Origin: Parvularcula sp039033795
GTDB taxonomy: Bacteria > Pseudomonadota > Alphaproteobacteria > Caulobacterales > Parvularculaceae
Direction: 5' to 3'
DNA length: 18,642 nt
Assembly (NCBI GenBank): GCA_039033795.1
Contig: JBCCBY010000019.1
Coordinates: forward strand, 1 to 18,642
This document shows, one piece after another, positions 1-7,832 of this stretch. Below the pieces are notes generated by a model. It worked only from the letters and a program-made list of their open reading frames with translations, was not told the DNA's origin and did no database searches. Made by a program: the position numbers and the translations under genes. The stretch's first letter is position 1. Each line of letters begins with the position of its first letter.

Positions 1-1
1 C

Positions 2-520
2 GCCTGCCTTCTCAACCGCCGCTATGGGGCGGCGGAGCGGTGGATTCGCAGCGTTGCGACGCGCCAGGGCACGGGCGCAGAAACCGCCTTTTTCAATTTA
101 ACAAAGCTCTATGGCTATTTACAGCCAACAGCGGCGCAGCGCTTGGCTGGTGCTATTGGGGAGGACTTGCCGCCGCCTCCAGACATTGCGGTCGACGCGG
201 CCGACCGGGCGGCGCAGGCGCAACTAACGGGCAATCTGGCCAACGTGGTCGACAATGCGCTGTCAGCGGCCACAAGCGGAAGCCAAGCCTCACAGCTCTT
301 GGCGGCTCTTGGGGCGTCCACGGTCGTCGCCGAGGGGGAGCTGGCCCGGATAAGGGACACCGTGGCGGCCAATCTTTATGCTGAAGCGGGTGGTTACGAC
401 ATCGCAAGAGAAGCCGTCTTCAGACGCGCAGCACTGGGGTCAGCCAGCCGCCTGCGCATCGAGGCGGTCAATCCGCAATTCTACCGTCCGCGGCTTAAAC
501 CCGTGCGCACCAGCCGGTGA
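2..520 (+). CDS. 3' end of an unrecognised protein gene (5' truncated by window edge)
   Basis: An open frame enters from the left edge and runs 172 codons to a TGA at 518-520, so the N-terminus lies outside the window. The visible part begins ACLLNRRYGAAERW and continues through an Ala-rich, probably helical stretch to a basic C-terminus ending RLKPVRTSR. I see no membrane segment or catalytic motif and do not recognise the family. Reality is supported by the uninterrupted frame from the edge, by alphaproteobacterial codon use, and by a 4-base overlap (GTGA, 517-520) with the xerD start, which suggests translational coupling in one operon. A TTG at 143 lies in frame, but the frame stays open upstream of it, so it is probably internal. 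Confidence 0.75.
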   Translation, partial: ACLLNRRYGAAERWIRSVATRQGTGAETAFFNLTKLYGYLQPTAAQRLAGAIGEDLPPPPDIAVDAADRAAQAQLTGNLANVVDNALSAATSGSQASQLLAALGASTVVAEGELARIRDTVAANLYAEAGGYDIAREAVFRRAALGSASRLRIEAVNPQFYRPRLKPVRTSR

Positions 521-1443
521 GCCTGCCCGATCCCGCTGCCATCGAGGCCTTTCTCGAAATGATGATGGTGGAACGCGGAGCATCCCCCCGCACCTTGCGC
601 AACTACGGCCGCGATCTCGGCCGGGTATCGGATTTTCTTGCAAGTCGCCATAGCAGTCTTACCGCTGCGAGCCGCGAGGATCTTGTCGCTTATTTGGCCA
701 AACTCGAACAAACAGGACGCAGTCGCGCGACGGCCGCTCTTTGTCTTTCCGCGCTCCGACAGTTTTATGGTTTTGCGTATGCTGAGGAATGGCGGAGCGA
801 TAACCCGGCCATGACGCTCGAAACACCGAAAAAAGAACGCCGCCTGCCGCGGATCTTGTCGGTCGACGAGGTTGAACGGCTTCTCAACCTTGTGGACGCA
901 GAGGCCTTGGGCGGCGCACCCAAGGCGCTCCGTCTCCAAGCGCTTCTTCACATTCTCTATGCGACAGGATTGCGGGTCTCAGAGCTCGTGACGCTTGAGG
1001 CGGCGTCTCTTTTGGGCGGCGGCAGCGGCCTTCTTCGCGTTACCGGAAAAGGGTCCAAGGAACGTCTCGTTCCGCTCACTGAGGAGGCAGAAGACGTGTT
1101 GGCGCGGTACTTGGCCGAAGCGCGAGCATCTTTTGCGCGAGAGAGCCGGTACTTGTTCCCCTCGCGAGGCCAAACAGGACACCTGACATCCGCACGATTT
1201 GCTCAGCTTCTCAAAGACCTAGCGATCAAAGCGGGGATTGATCCCAAACGCATATCGCCCCATGTTTTGCGCCACGCTTTTGCCACCCATTTGTTGGAAG
1301 GCGGGGCAGACTTAAGATCGCTCCAACACCTTTTGGGGCATGCTGACATCACAACGACGCAAGTCTACACCCATGTTCGCCAAGCGCGGCTGCGTGATGC
1401 CCTTGAGACGCATCATCCGCTGGCGGCGGGAAAAAGGAATTGA
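517..1443 (+). CDS. xerD: Tyrosine recombinase XerD
   Basis: Site-specific tyrosine recombinase of 308 residues, the usual XerC/XerD length. With its partner it resolves chromosome dimers at dif during division. Residues 8-95 form the SAM-like core-binding domain. The catalytic domain (about 110-300) shows the full active-site set: R153 (ATGLRVSEL), K178 (TGKGSKERLVPL), H249 and R252 (HVLRHAFATHLL), H275 (LGHADITTTQVYTH) and the nucleophile Y284. The GTG start overlaps the TGA of the upstream gene by 4 bases, and accA begins 3 bases after the xerD stop, so the three genes look co-transcribed. XerD rather than XerC is chosen from overall wording and from the common xerD-accA neighbourhood in alphaproteobacteria. 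That choice is less certain than the family. Confidence 0.94.
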   Translation: MSLPDPAAIEAFLEMMMVERGASPRTLRNYGRDLGRVSDFLASRHSSLTAASREDLVAYLAKLEQTGRSRATAALCLSALRQFYGFAYAEEWRSDNPAMTLETPKKERRLPRILSVDEVERLLNLVDAEALGGAPKALRLQALLHILYATGLRVSELVTLEAASLLGGGSGLLRVTGKGSKERLVPLTEEAEDVLARYLAEARASFARESRYLFPSRGQTGHLTSARFAQLLKDLAIKAGIDPKRISPHVLRHAFATHLLEGGADLRSLQHLLGHADITTTQVYTHVRQARLRDALETHHPLAAGKRN

Positions 1444-1446
1444 GCG

Positions 1447-2427
1447 ATGCGCACCTATTTGGATTTTGAGAAGCCGCTTGCCGAGCTTGAGGATAAGATC
1501 GATGCGTTGCGCGGCCTTGATGGCAACGAAGGTGCGGATGTGGCGCCGGAGATCAAACGGCTTGAAGAAAAGTCAGATAAGCTGCTCCAAGAGATCTATG
1601 AGGGCCTCACCCGCTGGCAGAAGACGCAAGTCGCGCGGCATGCGGCACGGCCTCATTTCACCGATTATGCCGAAGTGATCGCCGATAATTTCGTTGAGCT
1701 TTGCGGTGACCGGGCGTTCGGCGATGATCGTGCGATCATGGGAGGAACGGCGATGATTGGTGGGCGCCGCGTGGTGCTCATTGGGCATGAAAAGGGCCGC
1801 GATACGGAAAGCAGAATCGAGCACAATTTTGGCATGGCGCGGCCGGAGGGTTATCGCAAAGCGATTCGCTTGGTCGACATGGCGGAACGTTTCGCACTTC
1901 CCGTTGTGACATTGGTGGATACAGCGGGCGCTTATCCCGGTCGCGGCGCGGAGGAACGTGGTCAGGCCGAAGCCATCGCATCGTCCACCGCGACGTTCCT
2001 GGGTGCGGGTGTGCCGATTGTCTCGGTGATTTGCGGGGAGGGCGGATCTGGCGGGGCTGTGGCGCTTGCTGCGGCCAACCGTGTCTTGATGCTCGAACAC
2101 TCGGTCTATTCTGTGATCTCGCCGGAGGGTTGCGCCTCTATTCTGTGGAAAGATGCCCAGAAAAAGGGGGAGAACAAAGCCCCCGACGCGGCCGAGGCGA
2201 TGAGAATTTCGGCCCAAGATCTTGAAGAACTGGGGGTGATTGACGGGATTATTGCCGAGCCCGTCGGCGGTGCTCACCGTCTGCCTGACATCGCCATGGA
2301 GGCTGTTCGCGACGCAATTGTTGACGCCCTGACGGAACTTGAAACTCTGCAGCCTGATGAGATCAAAGCGCAGCGTCGCGAGAAGTTCCTCAATCTCGGG
2401 CGCGTTGGGCTCAGCACAGCGGCATAA
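1447..2427 (+). CDS. accA: Acetyl-CoA carboxylase carboxyltransferase subunit alpha
   Basis: The 326-residue alpha subunit of acetyl-CoA carboxylase carboxyltransferase. Together with AccD it transfers the carboxyl group from biotin on AccB to acetyl-CoA, giving malonyl-CoA for fatty acid synthesis in the cytoplasm. Length and motifs fit the family: an N-terminal coiled helix from MRTYLDFEKPLAELEDKI, then FVELCGDRAFGDD, the LVDTAGAYPG loop, the oxyanion-type glycine motif GEGGSGGAVAL and YSVISPEGCASILWKD. The ATG lies 3 bases after the xerD stop and has a Shine-Dalgarno AAGGA at 1434-1438 with 8-base spacing. A hairpin terminator follows at 2431-2450. accD is not in the window. Confidence 0.97.
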   Translation: MRTYLDFEKPLAELEDKIDALRGLDGNEGADVAPEIKRLEEKSDKLLQEIYEGLTRWQKTQVARHAARPHFTDYAEVIADNFVELCGDRAFGDDRAIMGGTAMIGGRRVVLIGHEKGRDTESRIEHNFGMARPEGYRKAIRLVDMAERFALPVVTLVDTAGAYPGRGAEERGQAEAIASSTATFLGAGVPIVSVICGEGGSGGAVALAAANRVLMLEHSVYSVISPEGCASILWKDAQKKGENKAPDAAEAMRISAQDLEELGVIDGIIAEPVGGAHRLPDIAMEAVRDAIVDALTELETLQPDEIKAQRREKFLNLGRVGLSTAA

Positions 2428-2430
2428 AAA

Positions 2431-2450
2431 GGGCGCCCATCATGGCGCCC
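2431..2450. terminator. Bidirectional intrinsic terminator between accA and the VPLPA-CTERM gene
   Basis: A perfect 7-bp stem GGGCGCC/GGCGCCC with a 6-base loop lies 3 bases after the accA stop. On the minus strand it is followed by TTTTT, a classical terminator for the leftward gene that ends at 2474. On the plus strand the trailing sequence is only moderately T-rich (TCTGCATTT). It therefore probably serves both convergent genes, and more strongly the leftward one. Confidence 0.75.
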
Positions 2451-2473
2451 TCTGCATTTGATGAGGTCTGCTT

Positions 2474-3139
2474 TTATGTCGTTCGGCGTCGACGAGCCGC
2501 GGCCAAGACGAGGCCTGAACCCATCAAAAGAGCAGCGCCGGGAAGAGGGATCGGGTTCACCGCAACCGCGTCGATGTCAAAACCATCCGTGCTTGACGAG
2601 CCAGGGAAGACGATTTTTGTGGCGTCGACGAGAAGAATATAACTGAACTGTTCCGTGATCGTCACTGTTTCCGTGACCGCCGTTCCGTTGGTGGCCGTTC
2701 CTGCAAATGTATAGTTGAGATTGCTGGTAAAGCTTGCAAGGTCAGCCAACGGTATATCTGTCGTCGATCCAGGGATCGTTTCGCCGTAATAGACGTAAAC
2801 CGCCTCGGGATGATTGCTACAGCCACCATCGACCACGGTGTTGCATCCAAACGTGACTTCGATCGCCTGAACATCCCCGCCAGCGAAGGGCGATCCGGGA
2901 AAGCCGAAGAAGGCATAAGCGAGGCCGTCGGTGTCCGTCGATAACCCAAGAGAAAGGAAATTGATCGGGCTCGTGCCGACCTGATCAGGCGCGCCCTTTG
3001 CGTTGTCCGGGTTTTCGCGGGCCGCGTTCGTGTAACTGTCATTGTCGTGCCACAGCACTTCGTTGGCATACACCGCAGCTTGGGCTGCCGAGAAAAACAT
3101 GGCGCATGCGCCGGTCGCCGCCAAAACGAACGTCTTCAT
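2474..3139 (-). CDS. Secreted VPLPA-CTERM (exosortase-sorted) protein
   Basis: A 221-residue exported protein. A signal peptide (residues 1-21, ending SAAQA) precedes a Gly/Thr/Ser-rich beta-type body containing acidic segments and two Cys in FGCNTVVDGGCSN. The C-terminus is a textbook VPLPA-CTERM tail, the alphaproteobacterial relative of PEP-CTERM: IPLPG at 197-201, a short hydrophobic helix (about 202-215) and RRRR at 216-219. Such tails are cut by an exosortase (XrtD-type for VPLPA) and the proteins go to the surface, often with exopolysaccharide. No exosortase is in the window, so that partner must lie elsewhere. The ATG has GAGGGG 8 bases upstream (3148-3153). The specific function of the body is unknown to me. 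Confidence 0.85.
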   Translation of the reverse strand: MKTFVLAATGACAMFFSAAQAAVYANEVLWHDNDSYTNAARENPDNAKGAPDQVGTSPINFLSLGLSTDTDGLAYAFFGFPGSPFAGGDVQAIEVTFGCNTVVDGGCSNHPEAVYVYYGETIPGSTTDIPLADLASFTSNLNYTFAGTATNGTAVTETVTITEQFSYILLVDATKIVFPGSSSTDGFDIDAVAVNPIPLPGAALLMGSGLVLAAARRRRTT

Positions 3140-3164
3140 AAAGGCATCCCCTCATTTGTTAACA

Positions 3165-3193
3165 ATGGTACCCGAAAACGCGGTTCTTCGCAA
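3165..3193 (-). promoter_or_regulatory. Candidate promoter of the VPLPA-CTERM gene
   Basis: Read on the minus strand, TTGCGA (3188-3193) and TACCAT (3165-3170) are separated by exactly 17 bases, matching sigma-70-type boxes at 4 of 6 positions each. The -10 box lies about 25 bases before the start codon. It abuts a perfect 10-base palindrome TTGTTAACAA (3156-3165), and the -35 box overlaps a larger dyad (3191-3215). Prediction by eye only. Confidence 0.35.
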
Positions 3194-3215
3194 CTGCAGC
3201 ACGGTGCTTCAGTTG
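3191..3215. repeat. Imperfect dyad symmetry (operator or terminator-like hairpin)
   Basis: CAACTG and CAGTTG form the outer 6-bp arms; after one mismatch, AGCA and TGCT form an inner 4-bp arm with a 3-base loop. It lies in the space between the end of the helicase gene and the start of the VPLPA-CTERM gene, both leftward. No T-run follows it on either strand, which argues against a classical terminator. The overlap with the candidate -35 box makes an operator possible. Confidence 0.35.
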
Positions 3216-3294
3216 TAAAAAGGAAATAAAACAATAGCTTAATTATCACCAATTGGTTGACAAGCTAAAGAGCCTCTCAACCCTTTGGACGACT

Positions 3295-6200
3295 TCATTC
3301 GACCCAATCCGATTTCTTCAGGCTTGCGAGCACCGCAAAGGGACTGTCGGGATCCGCTTCCTTACGCTTACGGTTCGGCGCGGAGCTGAAGGTCCGGGGG
3401 CCCTTATCCTTAGGTGGGCGCTTGCCGCCTTTGCCTTGAGGTGAAGCGCCGCGCTTGTCGTTGGACGCGTTTTTCCCTTGCGGCTTGCCGCGGCGTTGAT
3501 TGTCCCGGCCGCCGTCACGACGCGGCTGCCGCGGCGGCTGGTAACGCCACACCGTGACTGTTTCCATCGTGATGTCTGCAGCACCTTCGTCCGAGGACTG
3601 TGTTTCTTGAGAGGCGGGCTCAGACGGAGAGGAGAGGGGGGTCGGGTCGTTGGTCTCCCCCGTCGGTTGATCCTCCGTCGCCGCTTCCACCAGACCTGAC
3701 CCTTCGTCTGTGGGAGATTCTGGGGGAGATGTTGGGCCGGCTTCGGCGGTCACTGGCTCGGCGATGTCTGCTGCAGGTTCTGAAACGGCCGGTTCTTGGT
3801 TTGGCCCGTCAGACGGTGCGGCCGCTTCCGCGGCGTTTTTATCTGCGCCTTTGCTTTCAGTATCGACAGGCGCTGGATTAGCCATGCGCTTGGGTTTGAC
3901 CGCCCGTTCAATGGTTTGCTTTTTGTACCCCAGATTGCTCAAGATTTCGTCGAAGGTCTCGCCGGACACGCCGACCAGCGACATCATGCGTTGGTTGGTT
4001 TCAAACCCTTCTTTGCCGCCCTCATCGCGCGCCTTCCTGATCTCTTGCGCCAGGCGCTCGAGCATATCGATCCGTACAGCGCGGGAGCCTGTCGGGCGAT
4101 AACCGACGGCGTACCAAAAGGCGTGAGGAACCTTGTCATTGTTGGGGACAGATGTAGCCCCAGCAGGCGGGAAGTCATGGGTACCCGGATCGGTCTCTGT
4201 CCAAAGCGACCAAAGAAGACCCAAAAACTGGGCCGGGGCTGGTTTAAGAAGCGCCGGCATATGCAGCGTGTACTCACCAAATCGCACACCAAGCTTACGC
4301 ATCCCGGCCCGCTCGTCTTGGGTCAGGGCTTTGATGTCGTCGGCGATCGGACGGCGCGAGACGGCGCCGAAGTTCTCCACCAAACGAAAGGCGAGCCCCC
4401 GTGCATTGGCTGAAAGGCTTTCGGGGTCATCGGATGGCCTGTTGAGCGAGGCCTGGAGCGCGACCAACGGCCCGGCAAGACCTTCAACCCGGTCGGCGAT
4501 GAAGCCGCGCACGCGTTCCTCGATGGCTGCCACGGCCGTTGCGGGCATGTGCTCCATGGCGACAAAATGAAAGTTGGGGCGGAGCGGCTGCGGTCCTTTG
4601 GTGAGCTGCGCCACGGCGCCCTGCCGCCACCAAATGCTCCCATCGTCTTGAAGTGTGAAGTCGTCGGGCTTTGCCGAGGCAAGCGCGGATGCTCTCGCCA
4701 TCAGTTCTGGTTGCAGCGCTTTGAGGGCCGCAAACCGCACAGCCTTTTCATGTGGGCCCTTGGCCTTGGGGTCGAGAATAAACTGGAAGCCCAAGAGCCG
4801 TCCGACGAATTCGCCTTCCACGACGACCTCTCCATTGTTGCGCACCCCTCCCAAAAGAGGCGCATCGTCCTTCAACCGCTTCAAAAGCACTGACGTCCGG
4901 CGGTCAACGAAGCGTTGCGTCAACCGTTCATGCAGCACATCGGAAAGCCGGTCTTCAATCCGCCGCGCTTCGTTCTGAAAGAACAACGCATCGTCCAACC
5001 AACCGGCGCGGTGGCCCAGATACGTCCAAGTGCGCACATGGGCAATCCGATTCGAAATCGTATCGACATCGCCATGGGTATTTTCGAGTCGCGACAGCTG
5101 TGTTTCCGCCCAATCGCGGCTGATCCGCCCCCGATCGATCAGTTGATGATAGAGTTCACCCAACATGATGGCGTGCTCGTCCGGGGTCACTTTGCGGAAG
5201 TCAGGAACCTGACAGACCTCCCAAAGGAGTTTGAGCGCAGCACCGCCCTTGGCCATATCTTTGATATCGTGGCGCCGCGCGAGACGCCGCAACGCTTCCT
5301 CGTCGTCATCCATTCTTGCCCTGATCAAATCCTGGTCCGCGGGCGATGTTTCAAGGGCCAGCAGCAGCGCAGAGAGGCTGTCAAAACGCAAATTGGGGTT
5401 GCGCCACTGAAGAGCTGTGACCGGTTCAAATTGGTGTTCTTCCACCTGCTCGATCAAGTCATCATCAAAAAGGGGGCATTCGGCGGTCGAGCCCCAGGTG
5501 CCGTCCTTGATATGCCGACCTGCTCGACCCGCGATCTGGGCGACTTCTGCAGGATAGAGATGGCGGGCAACTTTGCCATCAAACTTCCTGCCTTGGGCAA
5601 ACGCCACATGGTCGATGTCCATGTTAAGGCCCATGCCAATCGCATCAGTGGCGACGAGATAGTCGACCTCGCCTTCATTATAAAGAGCAGCCTGTGCATT
5701 TCTCGTCCGTGGACTGAGTGCACCCATAACCACAGCAGCACCACCGCGTTGCCGCCGAATGAGCTCCGCAATCGAATAAACATTCTCTGCACTGAACGCG
5801 ACGATGGCTGAACGCCGCGGCAATCGGGTGACCTTTTTATGGCCAAGGTAGGAAAGGCTGGAGAACCGCTCCCGTGCCATAAAGGTGATACCGGGAATGA
5901 GCCGTTGGAGAATAGGCGCCATGGTATCGGATCCAAGGAGCAGTGTCTCATGGCGTCCGCGGGCACGAAGGATGCGGTCGGTGAAGATTCGTCCGCGTTC
6001 GGGATCACCAGCGAGCTGCACTTCGTCGATAGCGAGAAAGCTCACGTCTCGCTCCAGCGGCATGGCCTCGACGGTGCACACCCAATAGGAGGGGTTGGGC
6101 GGGATGATCTTCTCTTCGCCGGTCACCATAGCAACCGCGCGTTCGCCTCGCTTGGCGACCATCTTTTGGTAAACCTCGCGGGCCAACAGTCGGAGCGGCA

Positions 6201-6333
6201 AGCCGATCATCCCCGACGCGTGCGCGGCCATGCGTTCCAGCGCATAGTGGGTCTTGCCGGTGTTGGTGGGCCCCAGAACAGCCGTTATTCCACTCGGGCC
6301 AAGGCCCGTCGGCATGCGTGTGGACGAGGACAT
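3295..6333 (-). CDS. SUV3-like DEAD/DEAH-box RNA helicase with charged C-terminal tail
   Basis: A superfamily-2 helicase of 1012 residues resembling mitochondrial SUV3 and its alphaproteobacterial homologues, ATP-driven RNA unwinding enzymes probably linked to RNA decay. Visible motifs: Walker A GPTNTGKT (21-28), box II DEVQ (103-106), GSDT (134-137), motif V VATDAIGMGLN (228-238) and motif VI QIAGRAGR (266-273). A SUV3-like C-terminal domain follows to about residue 810. The last 200 residues look disordered: an acidic Pro/Glu/Ser-rich stretch (about 818-920), a short VTVWRYQPPRQPRR segment, then a Lys/Arg/Gly-rich stretch (about 927-992) and a final DPDSPFAVLASLKKSDWVE. The ATG at 6331-6333 has only a weak ribosome site; Met7 is an alternative. 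Cellular substrate unknown. Confidence 0.92.
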   Translation of the reverse strand: MSSSTRMPTGLGPSGITAVLGPTNTGKTHYALERMAAHASGMIGLPLRLLAREVYQKMVAKRGERAVAMVTGEEKIIPPNPSYWVCTVEAMPLERDVSFLAIDEVQLAGDPERGRIFTDRILRARGRHETLLLGSDTMAPILQRLIPGITFMARERFSSLSYLGHKKVTRLPRRSAIVAFSAENVYSIAELIRRQRGGAAVVMGALSPRTRNAQAALYNEGEVDYLVATDAIGMGLNMDIDHVAFAQGRKFDGKVARHLYPAEVAQIAGRAGRHIKDGTWGSTAECPLFDDDLIEQVEEHQFEPVTALQWRNPNLRFDSLSALLLALETSPADQDLIRARMDDDEEALRRLARRHDIKDMAKGGAALKLLWEVCQVPDFRKVTPDEHAIMLGELYHQLIDRGRISRDWAETQLSRLENTHGDVDTISNRIAHVRTWTYLGHRAGWLDDALFFQNEARRIEDRLSDVLHERLTQRFVDRRTSVLLKRLKDDAPLLGGVRNNGEVVVEGEFVGRLLGFQFILDPKAKGPHEKAVRFAALKALQPELMARASALASAKPDDFTLQDDGSIWWRQGAVAQLTKGPQPLRPNFHFVAMEHMPATAVAAIEERVRGFIADRVEGLAGPLVALQASLNRPSDDPESLSANARGLAFRLVENFGAVSRRPIADDIKALTQDERAGMRKLGVRFGEYTLHMPALLKPAPAQFLGLLWSLWTETDPGTHDFPPAGATSVPNNDKVPHAFWYAVGYRPTGSRAVRIDMLERLAQEIRKARDEGGKEGFETNQRMMSLVGVSGETFDEILSNLGYKKQTIERAVKPKRMANPAPVDTESKGADKNAAEAAAPSDGPNQEPAVSEPAADIAEPVTAEAGPTSPPESPTDEGSGLVEAATEDQPTGETNDPTPLSSPSEPASQETQSSDEGAADITMETVTVWRYQPPRQPRRDGGRDNQRRGKPQGKNASNDKRGASPQGKGGKRPPKDKGPRTFSSAPNRKRKEADPDSPFAVLASLKKSDWVE

Positions 6334-6356
6334 GATGACCAGGGTTGAGCAGGGTT

Positions 6357-6385
6357 TTGCGCCGTGGTCAAAGCCGAGCTAATGT
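6357..6385 (+). promoter_or_regulatory. Candidate promoter of the lipoprotein gene
   Basis: TTGCGCC (6357-6363) is followed after 14 bases by GCTAATGT (6378-6385). This resembles the Caulobacter housekeeping sigma-73 pattern (TTGACGS, N10-14, GCTANAWC), but the -10 half matches only in GCTA. It lies in the 119-base divergent gap between the helicase and the lipoprotein gene. Weak prediction. Confidence 0.22.
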
Positions 6386-6452
6386 AACATGGGCGCGTGC
6401 AGAAAAACGGGAGGCTGTCCGCGGCGGCGACAGGTCTTTCGGGGAGCAAACG

Positions 6453-6890
6453 ATGGCGACGAGGTATGACCACCGATGGCAGGGCGGATTGAGCGCCCTT
6501 GCCGCTCTCTTTCTTCTGTCCTCGTGCGGTCAAAGCTCATCTCAAGACACCGGCATTTCCCCGCCCACAGCGGCGTTGCCAGAAGACGCACGTGGCACCG
6601 AGGCGCCCGATGAGCTCAAGACGGCCCAGTGCGTTCTTTGGCCGGGCGAATATCGAGGTGACTGCGTGTTTGAACCGCGCGGCAAGGGCTCTTTTTCCGT
6701 CACGCGCGAAGACGGTCGTCCATTCTACGACGACGTTCTGGAAGTTGTGGTCATGATCTACGCCAAGGGCGAAGCCAATGTGCGCGGTCGGGTGGAAGAT
6801 GGCACCACGGCAGAATGGGGTGACGCGATGCGGTCAGAAAGCTATCCGGCGTGTTGGATTGGTTCTGATTTCTCCGTGTGCGCTTATTAA
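6453..6890 (+). CDS. Small secreted lipoprotein, unknown function
   Basis: A 145-residue protein with a lipoprotein signal peptide: basic N-region (MATRYDHRW), hydrophobic core and lipobox LSSC with the acylated Cys at 25. The mature part starts GQSSSQDTG, a flexible linker, and contains four further Cys (in TAQCVLW, RGDCVF, PACWIG and the final SVCAY), enough for two disulfides in the periplasm. The ATG at 6453 is chosen over an upstream in-frame start because GGGGAG sits at 6441-6446 and the signal peptide begins there. I do not recognise the mature domain. It is followed 78 bases later by the hydrolase gene on the same strand, and the two may be co-transcribed. Confidence 0.8.
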   Translation: MATRYDHRWQGGLSALAALFLLSSCGQSSSQDTGISPPTAALPEDARGTEAPDELKTAQCVLWPGEYRGDCVFEPRGKGSFSVTREDGRPFYDDVLEVVVMIYAKGEANVRGRVEDGTTAEWGDAMRSESYPACWIGSDFSVCAY

Positions 6891-6968
6891 GGTTTTTCCT
6901 TACCTTCCTTTGATATTGTCTCTGGCAAGTCGGTCCCCACATGGAGCCCTTGCTGATCGGAGGCTATC

Positions 6969-7832
6969 TTGAGCCAAGAAACCGGACGCCTCGTCCACTG
7001 CGCGATCGATGGCGGACGCAGGATCACCCTATCGGTCTTTGGCGCAAGGGACGCCGATCGGATCTTACTCTTTGACGCTGGCTCCTTTGGGTCCTGGGTT
7101 GATGGCGCTCATCTATGCCGTGCCCTGGCGGGTCGTGGTTGGCTTGCGATGAGCCATTCGAGGGCCGGGATGTATCCAAGCGATGCCGCGCCTGAGGGTA
7201 CCGTCCTCGACCCGCGGTTTCACGTTGCTGACATGATACGGCTTCTTGATGCTTTAGAGATTCGTGTGCCGATTGTCTTGGCTGGGCATTCGATGGCTGG
7301 TCTACGGCTTCATCACGCCGGCAACGTCATGCCAGACCGTTTACGTGGACTTGCGTTCATCGATGCCGTCTGTCCTTCGCTGGCGCGGGATCGGACGTGG
7401 GCAGGTTGGACGGCCTTTGCCCGGACCGTCGCGGAGACGGGCGTTCAAGTGATGGGCACACCGATGGGTTCATGGATCGAAAATTTCCACCCAAACGTCC
7501 TTCACCTTGATGGTGACGAGCGGCTTTCCAAAATAAAATCAATTAGTTCACAGTCTCACCTGGCGACTGCGGCTGATGAGTTTCGTGCCATGGACCGCAG
7601 CTCTCGCAAGGTTGAGGTTGAAGAGGCCCTCGATGTGCCCGCGTTCTTTGCGACAGCAACGCGGGCTAGTCAGGGAACGACGGATTTGATGCAACGCTAC
7701 GCCGAGGCAGGGACGTGGGCGGAGCGAATGAAGTTCCGAACCGAGGGGCATCTTTCGATCCTCACACCGCCAGCGATTGGCGACGTCGCCAACGGGATCG
7801 AGGAGCTCTGGGACGTGTCGGTGGCGGCCTAG
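6969..7832 (+). CDS. Alpha/beta hydrolase
   Basis: A 287-residue alpha/beta-hydrolase-fold protein. Seen: a first strand region ILLFDAGSFGSW, the nucleophile elbow GHSMAG with Ser108, AFIDAVCPS after the following strand, and a late His261 in EGHLSIL that fits the catalytic His. The catalytic acid is not certain; D132 or a later Asp is possible. No signal peptide, so probably cytoplasmic. The TTG start is supported by GGAGG at 6959-6963 with 5-base spacing and by the absence of a better in-frame start nearby. Substrate cannot be read from the sequence (esterase, haloperoxidase-like or C-C hydrolase are all possible). Its TAG stop overlaps the TAG of the convergent FlhF-like gene in the shared CTAG. 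Confidence 0.85.
   Translation: MSQETGRLVHCAIDGGRRITLSVFGARDADRILLFDAGSFGSWVDGAHLCRALAGRGWLAMSHSRAGMYPSDAAPEGTVLDPRFHVADMIRLLDALEIRVPIVLAGHSMAGLRLHHAGNVMPDRLRGLAFIDAVCPSLARDRTWAGWTAFARTVAETGVQVMGTPMGSWIENFHPNVLHLDGDERLSKIKSISSQSHLATAADEFRAMDRSSRKVEVEEALDVPAFFATATRASQGTTDLMQRYAEAGTWAERMKFRTEGHLSILTPPAIGDVANGIEELWDVSVAA

Noticed and set aside
3257..3262. A perfect TTGACA on the plus strand as a -35 box
   Set aside because: No -10 box lies 16-18 bases downstream, and a transcript would only run antisense through the helicase gene.
4915..5811. A 298-codon plus-strand frame inside the helicase gene
   Set aside because: It is the antisense shadow of a clear SUV3-like helicase; long opposite frames are common in GC-rich DNA.
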